Source: Pinus tabuliformis (Eukaryota; Streptophyta; Pinopsida; Pinales; Pinaceae). From it: a stretch of DNA of 64,000 nucleotides. Both the position numbers and the translations under genes were made by a program. The notes below the pieces were generated by a model that was not told the DNA's origin, searched no databases, and saw only the letters and a list, made by a program, of their open reading frames with translations. How positions within the stretch are numbered: the first letter of the stretch is position 1; each line of letters opens with the position of its first letter. Positions 33,496-43,115 of the stretch are shown piece after piece. Where the stretch lies: the NCBI GenBank assembly GCA_031772625.1, contig CM062814.1:819152757-819216756 (forward strand), in the 5' to 3' direction.

Positions 33496-33915
33496 TTATC
33501 GTAAATGTCTCTCTAACATTCGAGAAGCAATTGCATCTGCTAATGTATTTAAAGACCTTGGAATATGCTGATATTCAATGTAATCAAATTCACGTTCCAA
33601 GAGACGCACTCTCAAAAACAACCTTAATAACACAGGATTTCTAATGGCATAAACTCTATTAAGCTGTAATACAACAAGTTCAGAATCTAACCTCACTATC
33701 AAACGTCGAATTCCAAATGAAATAGATTCGGATAATAATTCAACCACTGCACTGTATTCTGCAATGTTGTTCGTTGTTTGACCGAGGCTTACCCCATGCA
33801 TAGAAACTAACTCGTCAGAGGGCGAATAGATAACCCAAGCTGCGGAAGAGATATTCCATGTACTACGACAAGCACCATCAGCAAATCCGATGTATGTTTG
33901 GAGAGGCGTCGACAT
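33496..33915 (-). CDS. Second RNase H (archaeal-type, aRNH) of element 5
   Basis: The 139-residue protein from the ATG at 33915 is a complete RNase H fold. It has FADGACRS (first Asp) near residue 13, NNIAEYSAVVELL (Glu), VRLDSELVV (second Asp) and LADAIAS (third Asp), so all four catalytic acids are present. It would remove RNA from the RNA/DNA hybrid during reverse transcription. Tat-lineage elements are known to carry an extra RNase H of this type. Here it is a separate ORF about 140 bases after the pol stop rather than part of Pol. A pyrimidine-rich tract ending TTGATATTACAG sits directly before its ATG, as in a 3' splice site, so it may be made from a spliced RNA. A GTG further upstream in frame would add 18 hydrophobic residues but is a less likely start. 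Confidence 0.88.
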   Translation of the reverse strand: MSTPLQTYIGFADGACRSTWNISSAAWVIYSPSDELVSMHGVSLGQTTNNIAEYSAVVELLSESISFGIRRLIVRLDSELVVLQLNRVYAIRNPVLLRLFLRVRLLEREFDYIEYQHIPRSLNTLADAIASRMLERHLR

Positions 33916-34056
33916 CTGTAATATCAAGAGTAAAACCAAGATAAGCGAGAATAACGACGAAAAACACACTCACTAAGCTAAGCACACTGACTAACTAACA
34001 ATCATACTAGCTAGAAAGAAAACCTAACCTAACTAAAAATTCTCCATACCCTCCAT

Positions 34057-37000
34057 TTAAGCATAATACCTCTTTAGGTAAAGTCCATTTCTGGGTTTAC
34101 CCAAAGAGTCCCCATCAAAATCTACCAGCTCATAAGCCCCTTTTGCTAGCTTTCGCTTTACAATATAGGGTCCATGCCACATAGGAACGAATTTTCCAGC
34201 ACCTAGCTTATCGTTAGCTTGATCATATAAAAGCACTAGGTCTCCCTCCGAAAAACTTCGAGGGGTCACATTTCTATCATACTGAGCTTTCATTCGCTTC
34301 GCGTGAGTCTTGATTGCCAATGCAGCATCACGTTGAGTCTCATCTAATTTAGCTAAGTACAATAAACGTTTCTCCTCTTCGGAAGTAGCTGGAAGTAATT
34401 CGACAGCCATTTGAAGTGATGGGATTTCACATTCAATGGGTAACACTGCTTCCAAGCCATAAACTAGCTGGAAAGGAGTGAACCCTGTTGAGGTTTTCAC
34501 TGAGGTTCGGTATGCCCATAGCGCCGAAAATAACATGTTGTGCCAATTCGACCGATGAATACCAATGGTTCGTCGGATCATGATAACTAGAACTTTGTTG
34601 ATAGACTCAACCAAGCCGTTGGCTTGCGGATAATAAGGAGTAGAGCTGTCATGGCGCAAACCAAGCTGGCTTGTAAGTTCAGTCATCATGGTGTTTCGAA
34701 AATGGCTCCCATGGTCAGTAATGATTGCTTGTGGGACACCAAACCTAGTTATTATATGATTGAATATGAAAACTGCAGCTGTTTTGCCGCTTGCGTCGAA
34801 TGTAGGCATCGCCTCGGCCCATTTAGTGAAATAATCAACCGCGAGGATGATATACGCATGCCCCCCGGCCGAGTGAGGGTTACAAGTAATAAAGTCGATA
34901 CCCCATTTGGCGAATGGACCAACGGCAATTATAGGGTGGAGAGGAGCAGGCGGTGCGCGCATCTTTCGATCAAACACTTGACAGTTGTGGCACTTCCGGA
35001 CTGCAATGATACAATCTTTAAACAAAGATGGCCAGAAGCAACCAGCGCGCAACACCTTCTGAGCTGTGGCATACCCAGACATATGACCGCCACATGCTCC
35101 AGAGTGACAATCATTCAAAACTCTCTCAGCCTCTTCGTGAGTTAGACAACGTCGAAAAACTAAGTCTGCCCCCCGGCGATAAAGTGTATCTCCAATAATT
35201 TTGTATGGCTGGGATTGAAACCGAATTTTTCGACGTTCCGCTTTGGAAGCTTCAGGCCGAAAGGTTTGGGTTTGGAGATAGATGATTATATCCCCGTACC
35301 ACGGATCTACAGTACTGATAAGAAACAAAGATTCGTCCGCAATGGACTCTTCTGCCACAGTCTCTGTGTCAGCACTCGGGAAATCACACATCAATTCTGC
35401 GAAAACTAAGGATTTCTTAGACTTGGACTTCTCGAACTCCAAGTCGAACTCTTGCAGGATAACGATCCATTTAGAGTACTTGCCCCCTAGCAATCGTTTT
35501 GTCAAAATGTAAATCATAGGGTTGCAATCCGAAATAACTGTAGTTTTACGGAGAAGAATGTAGTGACGAAAACGCTGGACAGCTTGAACGGCTGCCAGGG
35601 CCAATTTCTCCACATGCGAATATTTTAACTCAGTGGGATTTAAGGTCCTACTGAGATAATATATCACATGTTCCGCTCTGAATTCATCTTCTTGAACTAA
35701 CACCATTCCAATGGTGGAATGCGAAGCTGCGAGGTATAAGAAGTAGTCCTGGTTGTAGTTGGGAGGATGCAACAACGGTGCATGGGTCAACGCGTGTTTA
35801 AGTGCATCAAAAGATTGTTGGGCAATCTCGTCCCAAAAGAATTGAACGTTCTGTTTCAACAACCGTGTAAAACCTTTAGTGACCTCGGCGTAGTTTGGGA
35901 TGAATCGGCGTAAAAAGTTCGCTTTCCCTTGCAAACTTTGGAGTTGGCGCAAACTCGAAGGAGGAGGCAATTTGATGATAGCCTCGACTTTCGAGGGATC
36001 GACGCGAATGCCGGCTTTTGAAACAACAAATCCCAGCAATCGACCTGTTTCTATACAGAAAACACACTTGTGGGGATTCAACCGAATTCGATAATGCCTA
36101 CACCTCATAAAGATTGCTCGTAGGTGGACAAGATGATCAGCTCGACGTAGAGAATGAGCAGGCAAATCATCGAGATACGGTTGCACAATGTGCTTGATGT
36201 CATGAAATGCATAAGACATCGCCCGTTGAAAAGTGGCCCCGGCATTCTTAAGCCCAAAAGGTAATTTGCAATAAGCAAATGTCCCCCATGGACAAATGAA
36301 TGTCGTTTTTGGTTGGTCGGCAGGTAGAATATTGATTTGATTATAGCCCGAAAAACCATCCATGAAGGAAAACATTTCACTTCCGGCACAATCATCAATA
36401 ATTTGATCGATATAAGGCGTAGGATAGTTGTCTTTTGGACAAGCTCGATTGATATCCCTATAGTCGATACAGATTCTTATTGTTCCTTGTTTCTTATTGA
36501 CCGGAACAATATTCGATACCCAATCCGTTAACGGGATTGGATAAATGAAACCTGCTTTCAACAGCTTTTCGACTTCTGCTTTAATCGCAGCCGCTTTTCG
36601 AGGGTGAATTTGACGCAACCGTTGCTGGACGGGTTTAGCATCCGGGTAGGTCTTTATTTCATGAACAACAATGGCAGGATCGATTCCCGGCATTTCCTCG
36701 TAAGACCAGGCAAACACATCGCGGAATTCTTGGAATAGGGCCTTGTAAATTTGGATTTCTTCTTCAGTACATGTGGCACCTATATGAATGTTCTCCTCAA
36801 TTGCGGGCTTCACTGAAATATCAACGGGAATAGTACGAGAAATATTCCCTAAATTCAACTCTGAATCAGAATGTTTCGTTGGATCCTGAGCATCTTTGAC
36901 ATATTCAGCGGTAAAGATAGATGAAAAATCATTTTCAAATGCATCATCCTTAGGTAAAAACGAAGATCTGTGATGGAGATCCTCCCATGGTAGATCGTCT

Positions 37001-37938
37001 ACACTTAGGATTTCGCGAAGTTGTTCGTCAGATGACACGACTTCGGGAAACGCTATCCGTTCTAAGGGTGAGGTGAAAAGTGACTCTTCACTGACCACAT
37101 TCATTTGGTCGACTTCGGTTGAATGAAAGTCGGTAAAAGACATGAGAGCTTCATAAGCAATTTCATATGGACTCAAGGGCATAGCATTACCGAGTGAGTC
37201 TATCTCAGAGTCAGATGGGACGAACCAAGGATCATCATAAATAATGTTTTCTGATGTAATCATATGAATTGTTGCAAACGAAGGATCTGCGCTGAGTGGA
37301 GGGAGAGGAAAAGTTCCCAGTAAACCAGAATCCTTAACTAAACCTACACCAACGTCCCTATAAGGGATTGTCGTCTTACCGACATGCTGGATACTCTCTG
37401 AAGAGGCTGGGTCGGATGAAAAGTATGTCAGCTGATCAATAGTCACGATCTTACCGTTGTGTGGAAACTTAATTACTCTGAAGACCGATGAAACGACCGC
37501 TGTCATAGCATATGACCAACTTCGACCCAAAAGAAGGTTGTAGTCTAGAGGGGCATCAACCACTTCCACATCCAGACTAACGGTTTTACCTTCTACCCCT
37601 ATAGGCAATTCCTGTAGAATACCAAACGGACGGAACCCACGGCCATCAAAGGCCTTAAGGATGGTGGGGGATTGGTTCAACGAAGGAGAACCAAGGGATC
37701 TCCAACATTGAATCGACATAATACACGTAGAAGCTCCCTCATCAATCACAGTCCTATGAATAGGCCTGTTTTTGACTATCACTGGAATTTGGAAAGCCAT
37801 TTGATGGGGGAGACGCGATGTACTATTTTCTAGATCCAAGATCATTAGATTCGGATCCTGAATGTCAACAACTCCTATAGCCGACAAAAGCAATTTTCGT
37901 TGTGCTGGACATGATTGCAGCACTTCTAACACCGACAT
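34057..37938 (-). CDS. pol: Pol polyprotein of element 5: protease, reverse transcriptase, RNase H, integrase
   Basis: An uninterrupted frame of 1293 codons from its first ATG. Aspartic protease: VIDEGAST at residues 64-71 (D66), then a flap and LLLGRSW near 135. A linker of about 200 acidic residues follows. Reverse transcriptase spans about 400-690: LPFGLKNAGATFQRAM at 559-574 and the active site YLDD at 588-591. The first RNase H (about 730-855) has AAS where the catalytic Asp should be, so it looks inactive. Integrase: zinc ligands H945, H952, C983 and C986, and catalytic D1015, D1075 and E1111 (DD35E). The C-terminal GPY/F-like block (WHGPYIV) is near 1254; there is no chromodomain. Pol is in the same frame as gag; 45 sense codons lie between the gag UAG and this ATG, so it is probably expressed by readthrough. 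All integrase and RT motifs are intact. Confidence 0.95.
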   Translation of the reverse strand: MSVLEVLQSCPAQRKLLLSAIGVVDIQDPNLMILDLENSTSRLPHQMAFQIPVIVKNRPIHRTVIDEGASTCIMSIQCWRSLGSPSLNQSPTILKAFDGRGFRPFGILQELPIGVEGKTVSLDVEVVDAPLDYNLLLGRSWSYAMTAVVSSVFRVIKFPHNGKIVTIDQLTYFSSDPASSESIQHVGKTTIPYRDVGVGLVKDSGLLGTFPLPPLSADPSFATIHMITSENIIYDDPWFVPSDSEIDSLGNAMPLSPYEIAYEALMSFTDFHSTEVDQMNVVSEESLFTSPLERIAFPEVVSSDEQLREILSVDDLPWEDLHHRSSFLPKDDAFENDFSSIFTAEYVKDAQDPTKHSDSELNLGNISRTIPVDISVKPAIEENIHIGATCTEEEIQIYKALFQEFRDVFAWSYEEMPGIDPAIVVHEIKTYPDAKPVQQRLRQIHPRKAAAIKAEVEKLLKAGFIYPIPLTDWVSNIVPVNKKQGTIRICIDYRDINRACPKDNYPTPYIDQIIDDCAGSEMFSFMDGFSGYNQINILPADQPKTTFICPWGTFAYCKLPFGLKNAGATFQRAMSYAFHDIKHIVQPYLDDLPAHSLRRADHLVHLRAIFMRCRHYRIRLNPHKCVFCIETGRLLGFVVSKAGIRVDPSKVEAIIKLPPPSSLRQLQSLQGKANFLRRFIPNYAEVTKGFTRLLKQNVQFFWDEIAQQSFDALKHALTHAPLLHPPNYNQDYFLYLAASHSTIGMVLVQEDEFRAEHVIYYLSRTLNPTELKYSHVEKLALAAVQAVQRFRHYILLRKTTVISDCNPMIYILTKRLLGGKYSKWIVILQEFDLEFEKSKSKKSLVFAELMCDFPSADTETVAEESIADESLFLISTVDPWYGDIIIYLQTQTFRPEASKAERRKIRFQSQPYKIIGDTLYRRGADLVFRRCLTHEEAERVLNDCHSGACGGHMSGYATAQKVLRAGCFWPSLFKDCIIAVRKCHNCQVFDRKMRAPPAPLHPIIAVGPFAKWGIDFITCNPHSAGGHAYIILAVDYFTKWAEAMPTFDASGKTAAVFIFNHIITRFGVPQAIITDHGSHFRNTMMTELTSQLGLRHDSSTPYYPQANGLVESINKVLVIMIRRTIGIHRSNWHNMLFSALWAYRTSVKTSTGFTPFQLVYGLEAVLPIECEIPSLQMAVELLPATSEEEKRLLYLAKLDETQRDAALAIKTHAKRMKAQYDRNVTPRSFSEGDLVLLYDQANDKLGAGKFVPMWHGPYIVKRKLAKGAYELVDFDGDSLGKPRNGLYLKRYYA

Positions 37939-38073
37939 TGCTGAGGGTGAAACAACTAAGTCCTCAACAATGTTGTAATTCTGGGCCGCTCTCGCATGTG
38001 GATTGAAAGCAGACCTTCGAAGTACACCCTTGGCGGGCGGTTTAATTACTAAGTCTGGGTTAGGTTTCTCGAT

Positions 38074-38076
38074 CTA
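38074..38076 (-). promoter_or_regulatory. In-frame UAG between gag and pol (candidate readthrough site)
   Basis: Gag ends ...GSDPL-UAG. The frame then stays open for 45 codons into the pol ATG and all of Pol. The context is CUA UAG AUC, not the classical UAG CAA UUA. Confidence 0.7.
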
Positions 38077-40044
38077 TAGTGGATCGGAACCAGGAGCTGA
38101 GGTTGATGGATTAGAATGAGAAGATTCTGCTTCCTTACCATCAACAGGATTCTTACTACCATAATCTTGCGATCGAGTCGCAATCCTCACATGAGACATC
38201 ATCAAAATGGGTTCTTCACTGGCATTCGAGGAAGAACCTATCATCTTATTCTCCTGCTCCGGAAATGGATTTTTTAACACAGCAGGAGTGGGAGAACCTT
38301 TGACTATTTTCACTACCTCGGCCCGATGAGGGCAATCTCTCGTAAAATGATCCTCTTCACAAATAAGACAAGGATATCGAGGTTTGCGCTTTTCGTCATT
38401 GGTTTCCGACTTTTCTGTTTTCTCCTTCGGAGCCTTGTCTGCTTTAGCCTTCTTCTTTCCTTTCTTCTTTCCACCGTTTTTTGATTTGGCCGTAGATGAC
38501 TCTACAGCGTGAATATCGGCGGTAAGTTCAGGAGAAGACTCTCCTGTCGGAGAATCAGGCAAAGTGATAATTGGAGTAGTTGAAGCCTTGGAAGACTTCT
38601 TCTTCAAGCCTTGGGTTTGAACACTTGGTTGGACAGGTTGCGGTTGCTGGGGTGGACCAGAAACTACAAGTTGTCCAGCTTGAGGTACCGACTGCATACT
38701 TGGCTGCAACATCTGTTGACCCTGTGAAGGATCCCACACTAACATTCCAGGGTATTGACCCATAACAGGTTGAGGATACTGAGATCCATAGCCGGATTGA
38801 GGATAGGATTGATAATTGTAAGGTGTAGTTCCCATACCTTGACCATATGATTGACCTTGAGGTGGTTGATAACCTTGACCTGAGTATTGACCTTGAGGTT
38901 GATAACCTTGAGGTAAATACGGGTACTGGGGTTGACCTTGACCTTGAGGTTGGTATCCTTGAGGTTGATACCCTTGGGGTTGATACCCTTGGGGTTGCCA
39001 TCCTTGAGGTTGCCATCCTTGAGGTTGATATTGATACTGAGGTTGACCTTGGGGTACATATTGAGGCTGGGGTTGACCTTGAGGTATGTATTGCCCCATA
39101 GGAGTGTACTGACCTTGAGGTTGCCCCCCAGACACGAATGACGTACCTTGAGGTTGCCCCCCAGGCATTAACGAAGGCTGCCCCCCAGGCGGTAATTGGC
39201 CACCTTGAGGTTGGGAAACGGGAACTGAACCTGACATCATGTAAATGTCTCCTACACCCAATGGTACATTACCACTGTTTCCAACTAATAACCCATGATC
39301 TACGGGTTGAGGAGATGCTCCCGCAAAGGTACCAGAAAGAGATTGATACCCAGTAGGAACAGAAGGACCGCCATGTAAAAAAGATTCAGGACTTTGTGTA
39401 AACACGGACGACTGACCAGACATATTTACAGGAGTATGAATACCTCCAGGTGGAAAAGGAGTATGAGGTGTAGAAAAACCTAGCCCAAAGTTGTCTAGAT
39501 AATTTGTTAACGAAAGGTACCAAGTAGTACTTCTAGGAGGACTGTAAAAGATAGATTCACGCTCCCTTAGATCAAGGGTAATTTGATCTTCAGGATCAGA
39601 GACGCCTATTTCTTCCTCTGGAACAAGTTCTTCAATAGCAATCAAACCAACAGGAAGATTTTCGGTGATAATTCTTTCTATTCTCGGTGAATCAGGAACA
39701 CTAGGAGTCGGAGTAACAGGTTCGGATATTTCTGGTTCTTCGCCTGTATCACTAGCAGACGAAAAACTACCAACAAGCTCAGAAACTATAACAGCTTCGG
39801 GATTATAACCTGTCTCTAAACTTTGGTAATCTGGATGGACCACCAAGGAAGATTCTCCTTCTTCTGGTGAACCTACTCTACTGCCACTAGGAGGAGTTAC
39901 AAGGACCTTTAAACCTTCTAAATGACTGGACTCGTCTTGAGGAGGTTCACCCCTAAGTCTACGGGATCTCAACAATTCGGCCACAGAAACAACTTCAGGA
40001 GACTGGCCCCGCAATCTACGGGACTGTCTTGGTAATTCCGCCAC
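38077..40044 (-). CDS. gag: Gag of element 5, with a long Q/G/P/Y-rich region and zinc knuckle
   Basis: A 656-residue protein. The N-terminus repeats an SRRLRG motif (residues 8-13 and 27-32). Residues about 40-200 are acidic. Residues about 280-460 are low-complexity, built largely of PQGQ, GYQPQ and GWQPQ units from a 15-base minisatellite (about 38930-39060). A Lys-rich stretch follows near 520-550. A single zinc knuckle C-x2-C-x3-H-x4-C (CLICEEDHFTRDC) is near 558-570. The helical capsid domain usual in plant Gag is not recognisable. The frame opens with GTG at 40044, after a stop four codons upstream, and the next in-frame ATG is about 200 residues in. Either the ATG was lost by mutation or translation starts elsewhere. 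It should bind element RNA and assemble particles. Confidence 0.85.
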
Positions 40045-42043
40045 AGCTAAAAACTTTTAACTACTACACACGAAAACAAAATTTCAAATCAAACCACCTA
40101 AAGTCTCTAAAGAACCAAACAAATTTGAATCACACGCCTAAAGAATCTAGGGCGTCAAACCAAACACAAACAATAGTCTTCCGGACCAAAAGCGCTAGTT
40201 GGTGATGAAGCCCAACCTCGCTGGATTCAGTACAGAAATGGCGGGTGGAACAGTTACCCCGGCAACCTGCTTAATGAATAGACTGGACCAAGTTCCTCCA
40301 CTTTAACCGTCTCGAGTGAAGTGAACCCCCCAGAAAATCCAAGTGAGTATAACCGACGTCTGCTCCAGGTACAGTGGGACCTTCCCTCCACCGTCACCTC
40401 GGTAGAATCCTAAAGATAATGGCCACTAAGGTTACCAACCGCAACAAATGCACCTGGGGGAACAGTCTAAACTCCGACAGCACGCAAGGGCAGAGTAGCA
40501 AGCTCAATCCCCTTACCGGCTCCTTGACAATAATCCAAGGTTTACCGACAAGTGACCCCTGGCTCCTCGACAATGGTTAATCCGAGGTTTACCGTTTGTA
40601 ATACGTACTGTTTGGCGTCGTTCCCAATGAGGGGGGAATGATCCCCTCACTGGTTCGGACACGAGCTCGTGCTTCTCCTTTAAGAGGAGCTTTCCCAGAG
40701 TACAAGTGAGACAATTGGATTTATTCTATCACAAGATAAACTACTTGTTTGGTTTTGTTGTCTTGGAGAGTTAATTACTCACCTACTCCAAGACACTAGC
40801 CTGATCTAAATTGGTGCTTCAGAGCCCTAGTAAATAAAAGTTACTATTTCAATTTTACTTTAAGCGTTACTTTTATGGTTGTTCTTTAAAGTCACAAGGT
40901 AGTGGAAGTGAAACCAATGGTGTGTAGACTCGACTCCAACCACTACAAAGATGCACCTAAGATGATTTACGCTACTTTCCTTTTTCAATGAAATTCTTAA
41001 CTAAGAGAGTTGAGAGAATGCAAATTTTAGAGAAAAAACTTCCTTAGAAAAGACAATCAAAGAAACAATTCTCTTTTTCTTTTCAAGCACACAAACATGA
41101 CCACTCTTTACTTGCACGAAAAACTCTTTTTCTTTCAAAACTTTCAAAGCTACTTGAAACAAGACTTTTAAAGAAGATGTTTTTGTATTTTTCTTTTAAT
41201 AAAGCAAATAAATCTAATTTAACAAAAATCAATCTTAACAACTATTAAAATCTACGAAAATTCACTCACAAGCAAACTAAAAGGTAAATTTACTCTAAGC
41301 AAACTTAACGAGGCCAAAACTTACAAGGATGTTTCTAGGTTGTTTTACTTGACCAAAATCAAATCAAGGACCAGCTATTGCAGAATCAAGAGCTGATCAA
41401 AACAAAACTCAAATCTTTTTGTTCTTTTTGTAAAATGGAATTCAAGACTTAATCAACAAGCACTTTGAAATTTGACCAAAGAGACAACTCAACAGGTTGG
41501 TTGCTCACACGGGTAGACTTACGACAGATCCGACTCTTAAGAAGGTTGATCAAACCAGAGAGATCTAAGGCTTGACAACTTCCACCATTAAAGTCACTAC
41601 AGGATCTACTCAAAAAATCAAACCCTAGGCTTAAATTTCAATGAAATCCACTAAAACACTTAATGCTATGAAAACAAGTTCAGGTGAAGATTCTTGGCAA
41701 GGGACTAATGAATCTGGGCAGAAAAAACTAAGAAACAACAAAATCTAAGAGTCAAAAAGCAAAAAATGGAGTTTTCTCAAATTTTAGCAGGGGGACGCAG
41801 GCAACCCGTTAACACAAGTGCGGGCCCGCTCTGTGCACACAGAAAAAGTGCGTCCAGGGACGCACTGTGCAGCACTCAGAGGGTGCGTCCTACTGAAAAA
41901 CTCAAGAAAATGCAAAATAAAACTAATCCTAAGCTAACCCACCCGGAGACAGAATCACAGAGCCAAAACCAGAAAAATAAACCAATTTTCTCAAAGCAAA
42001 GTTCATACAAAAGAAAAGACTCTTCTCATCAATGGTTTCCCCA
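40045..42043 (-). other. Long untranslated leader of element 5
   Basis: About 2 kb lie between the primer binding site and gag, with no convincing coding frame on either strand. A short motif ending AGGTTTACCG occurs twice at about 40535-40595. GGACGCA motifs cluster at 41790-41895. Long leaders are usual in Tat/Ogre elements. Confidence 0.65.
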
Positions 42044-42055
42044 GCAGAGTCGCCA
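42038..42055 (-). promoter_or_regulatory. Primer binding site of element 5
   Basis: The minus strand reads TGGCGACTCTGCTGGGGA three bases inside the 5' LTR. This sequence is typical of Tat/Ogre elements, which from memory prime on an Arg tRNA. Confidence 0.8.
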
Positions 42056-42058
42056 ATT

Positions 42059-43110
42059 TGTCACACAGAATCAGTCAAAAGTGCGGACACAACCGACCTT
42101 CCTAGAAGTCTAAGACATTCTAATGACAAACAAAACAAACTGGAGCTATCCTTCTCTAAACATGCATTATGATATGAGAAATCAAGTGTTTCGTTCTTAC
42201 CTTTGTCCAAACGCTGTTGTAGAAGTCCAAGCTTTATTGATCTGGATGAGCTCCTCCTTTTCTCCAAAACCTGCAATCACCAACAGTCAAACAATTAAAT
42301 AGCACCTGATTATAACATAAAACAAAGCATATTCAACATATAGACCAAGGAGTACATGAAATAACCCATAAACAACAAGTTATTGAGAAGAATGGACCAA
42401 TTTGCATTAAAGATAATCAAAAGGAACCATTACAACCTGAGCCTTGGTGTTGTGCAAGCTCCTTCCAGGGTCCACAAGAGTCTTCCTCTACTTTGACAAA
42501 GCTCACCCACTTCCAAATAGAACAAGCAAAGATGGCAATCTCTCCTCACAAGCTTCTAAATGGGAGTCCTAATTCCTGCAGAATTTACCCTTAGAAAATG
42601 TATAGCTTCAACCTCTCCTCCTTCTGGCCCAATGCCTGTATTTATAGTACTCAAGAGGAGGTTAATTAGGTCCACCATCAATGGGATAGTCCCCTCTTTG
42701 GATGGGATCACTCCCTTATTGATGGGATAAGTTCCTCTTTGATAGGAGTGCATGAACCATCTGGAGGCGCCCAATACACGTCGAACAACCTTCTAGAATG
42801 CTCTAGAAATGACCACAAGTAACTTTTTAAAGATGAAACTTGCGCATTCTAACTTTTACAGGGGGACGCACCTGTCCCTTTACATACAGAGCGTCTTTGG
42901 ACGCAGCTTTTGTGAACATTGGGAGCGTCCTCGCAGGTAAGTTTGAGAGAACCTGCGTCCCCAGAGATAAATACATTTATACAAGACTTTCTCTCTTTTT
43001 GGAGTTTGACATGGAGAGCAGAGGCATAAGACTTGCCTAAGAGGGTAGCATGACTGTTGATTGAGCCATACTAACTGTAAATAGTCATGGTGACATTTTT
43101 TAGTGTAACA
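42059..43110 (-). repeat. Element 5 5' LTR (1052 bp)
   Basis: It is identical in length to the 3' LTR with about 8 substitutions. The promoter TATA-like box CTATAAATAC on the minus strand is at 42638-42647, giving a U3 of about 460 bases and R plus U5 of about 550. Confidence 0.95.
42638..42647 (-). promoter_or_regulatory. TATA-like box of the element 5 promoter
   Basis: CTATAAATAC on the coding strand, conserved in both LTRs (29380-29389 in the other). It should drive the genomic transcript. Confidence 0.65.
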
Positions 43111-43115
43111 CATAA

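Larger units (their letters stand above)
28801..43110 (-). mobile_element. Element 5: young Tat/Ogre-lineage Ty3/gypsy retrotransposon, 14.3 kb, with an antisense plant mobile domain gene
   Basis: Two LTRs of exactly 1052 bp (28801-29852 and 42059-43110) differ at about 8 positions by my reading, so the insertion is recent. Perfect CATAA target duplications lie at 28796-28800 and 43111-43115. Right to left it holds the 5' LTR, primer binding site, a 2-kb leader, gag, pol in the same frame after one UAG, a separate archaeal-type RNase H, and then a plus-strand plant mobile domain gene before the polypurine tract and 3' LTR. Two RNase H domains and extra ORFs are known traits of the Tat lineage. 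It sits in element 4 Pol between RNase H and integrase. Confidence 0.95.

Noticed and set aside
34624..35145. Plus-strand frame of 173 codons
   Set aside because: It is a shadow of the integrase coding sequence on the minus strand, which carries all catalytic residues.
38847..39356. Several plus-strand frames opposite the gag repeat region
   Set aside because: They are reverse translations of the 15-base gag minisatellite, with monotonous EV/LR repeats and no start context.
41766..42113. Plus-strand frame crossing the leader and LTR boundary
   Set aside because: It runs through the primer binding site and LTR end and has no family resemblance, so it is a chance frame.
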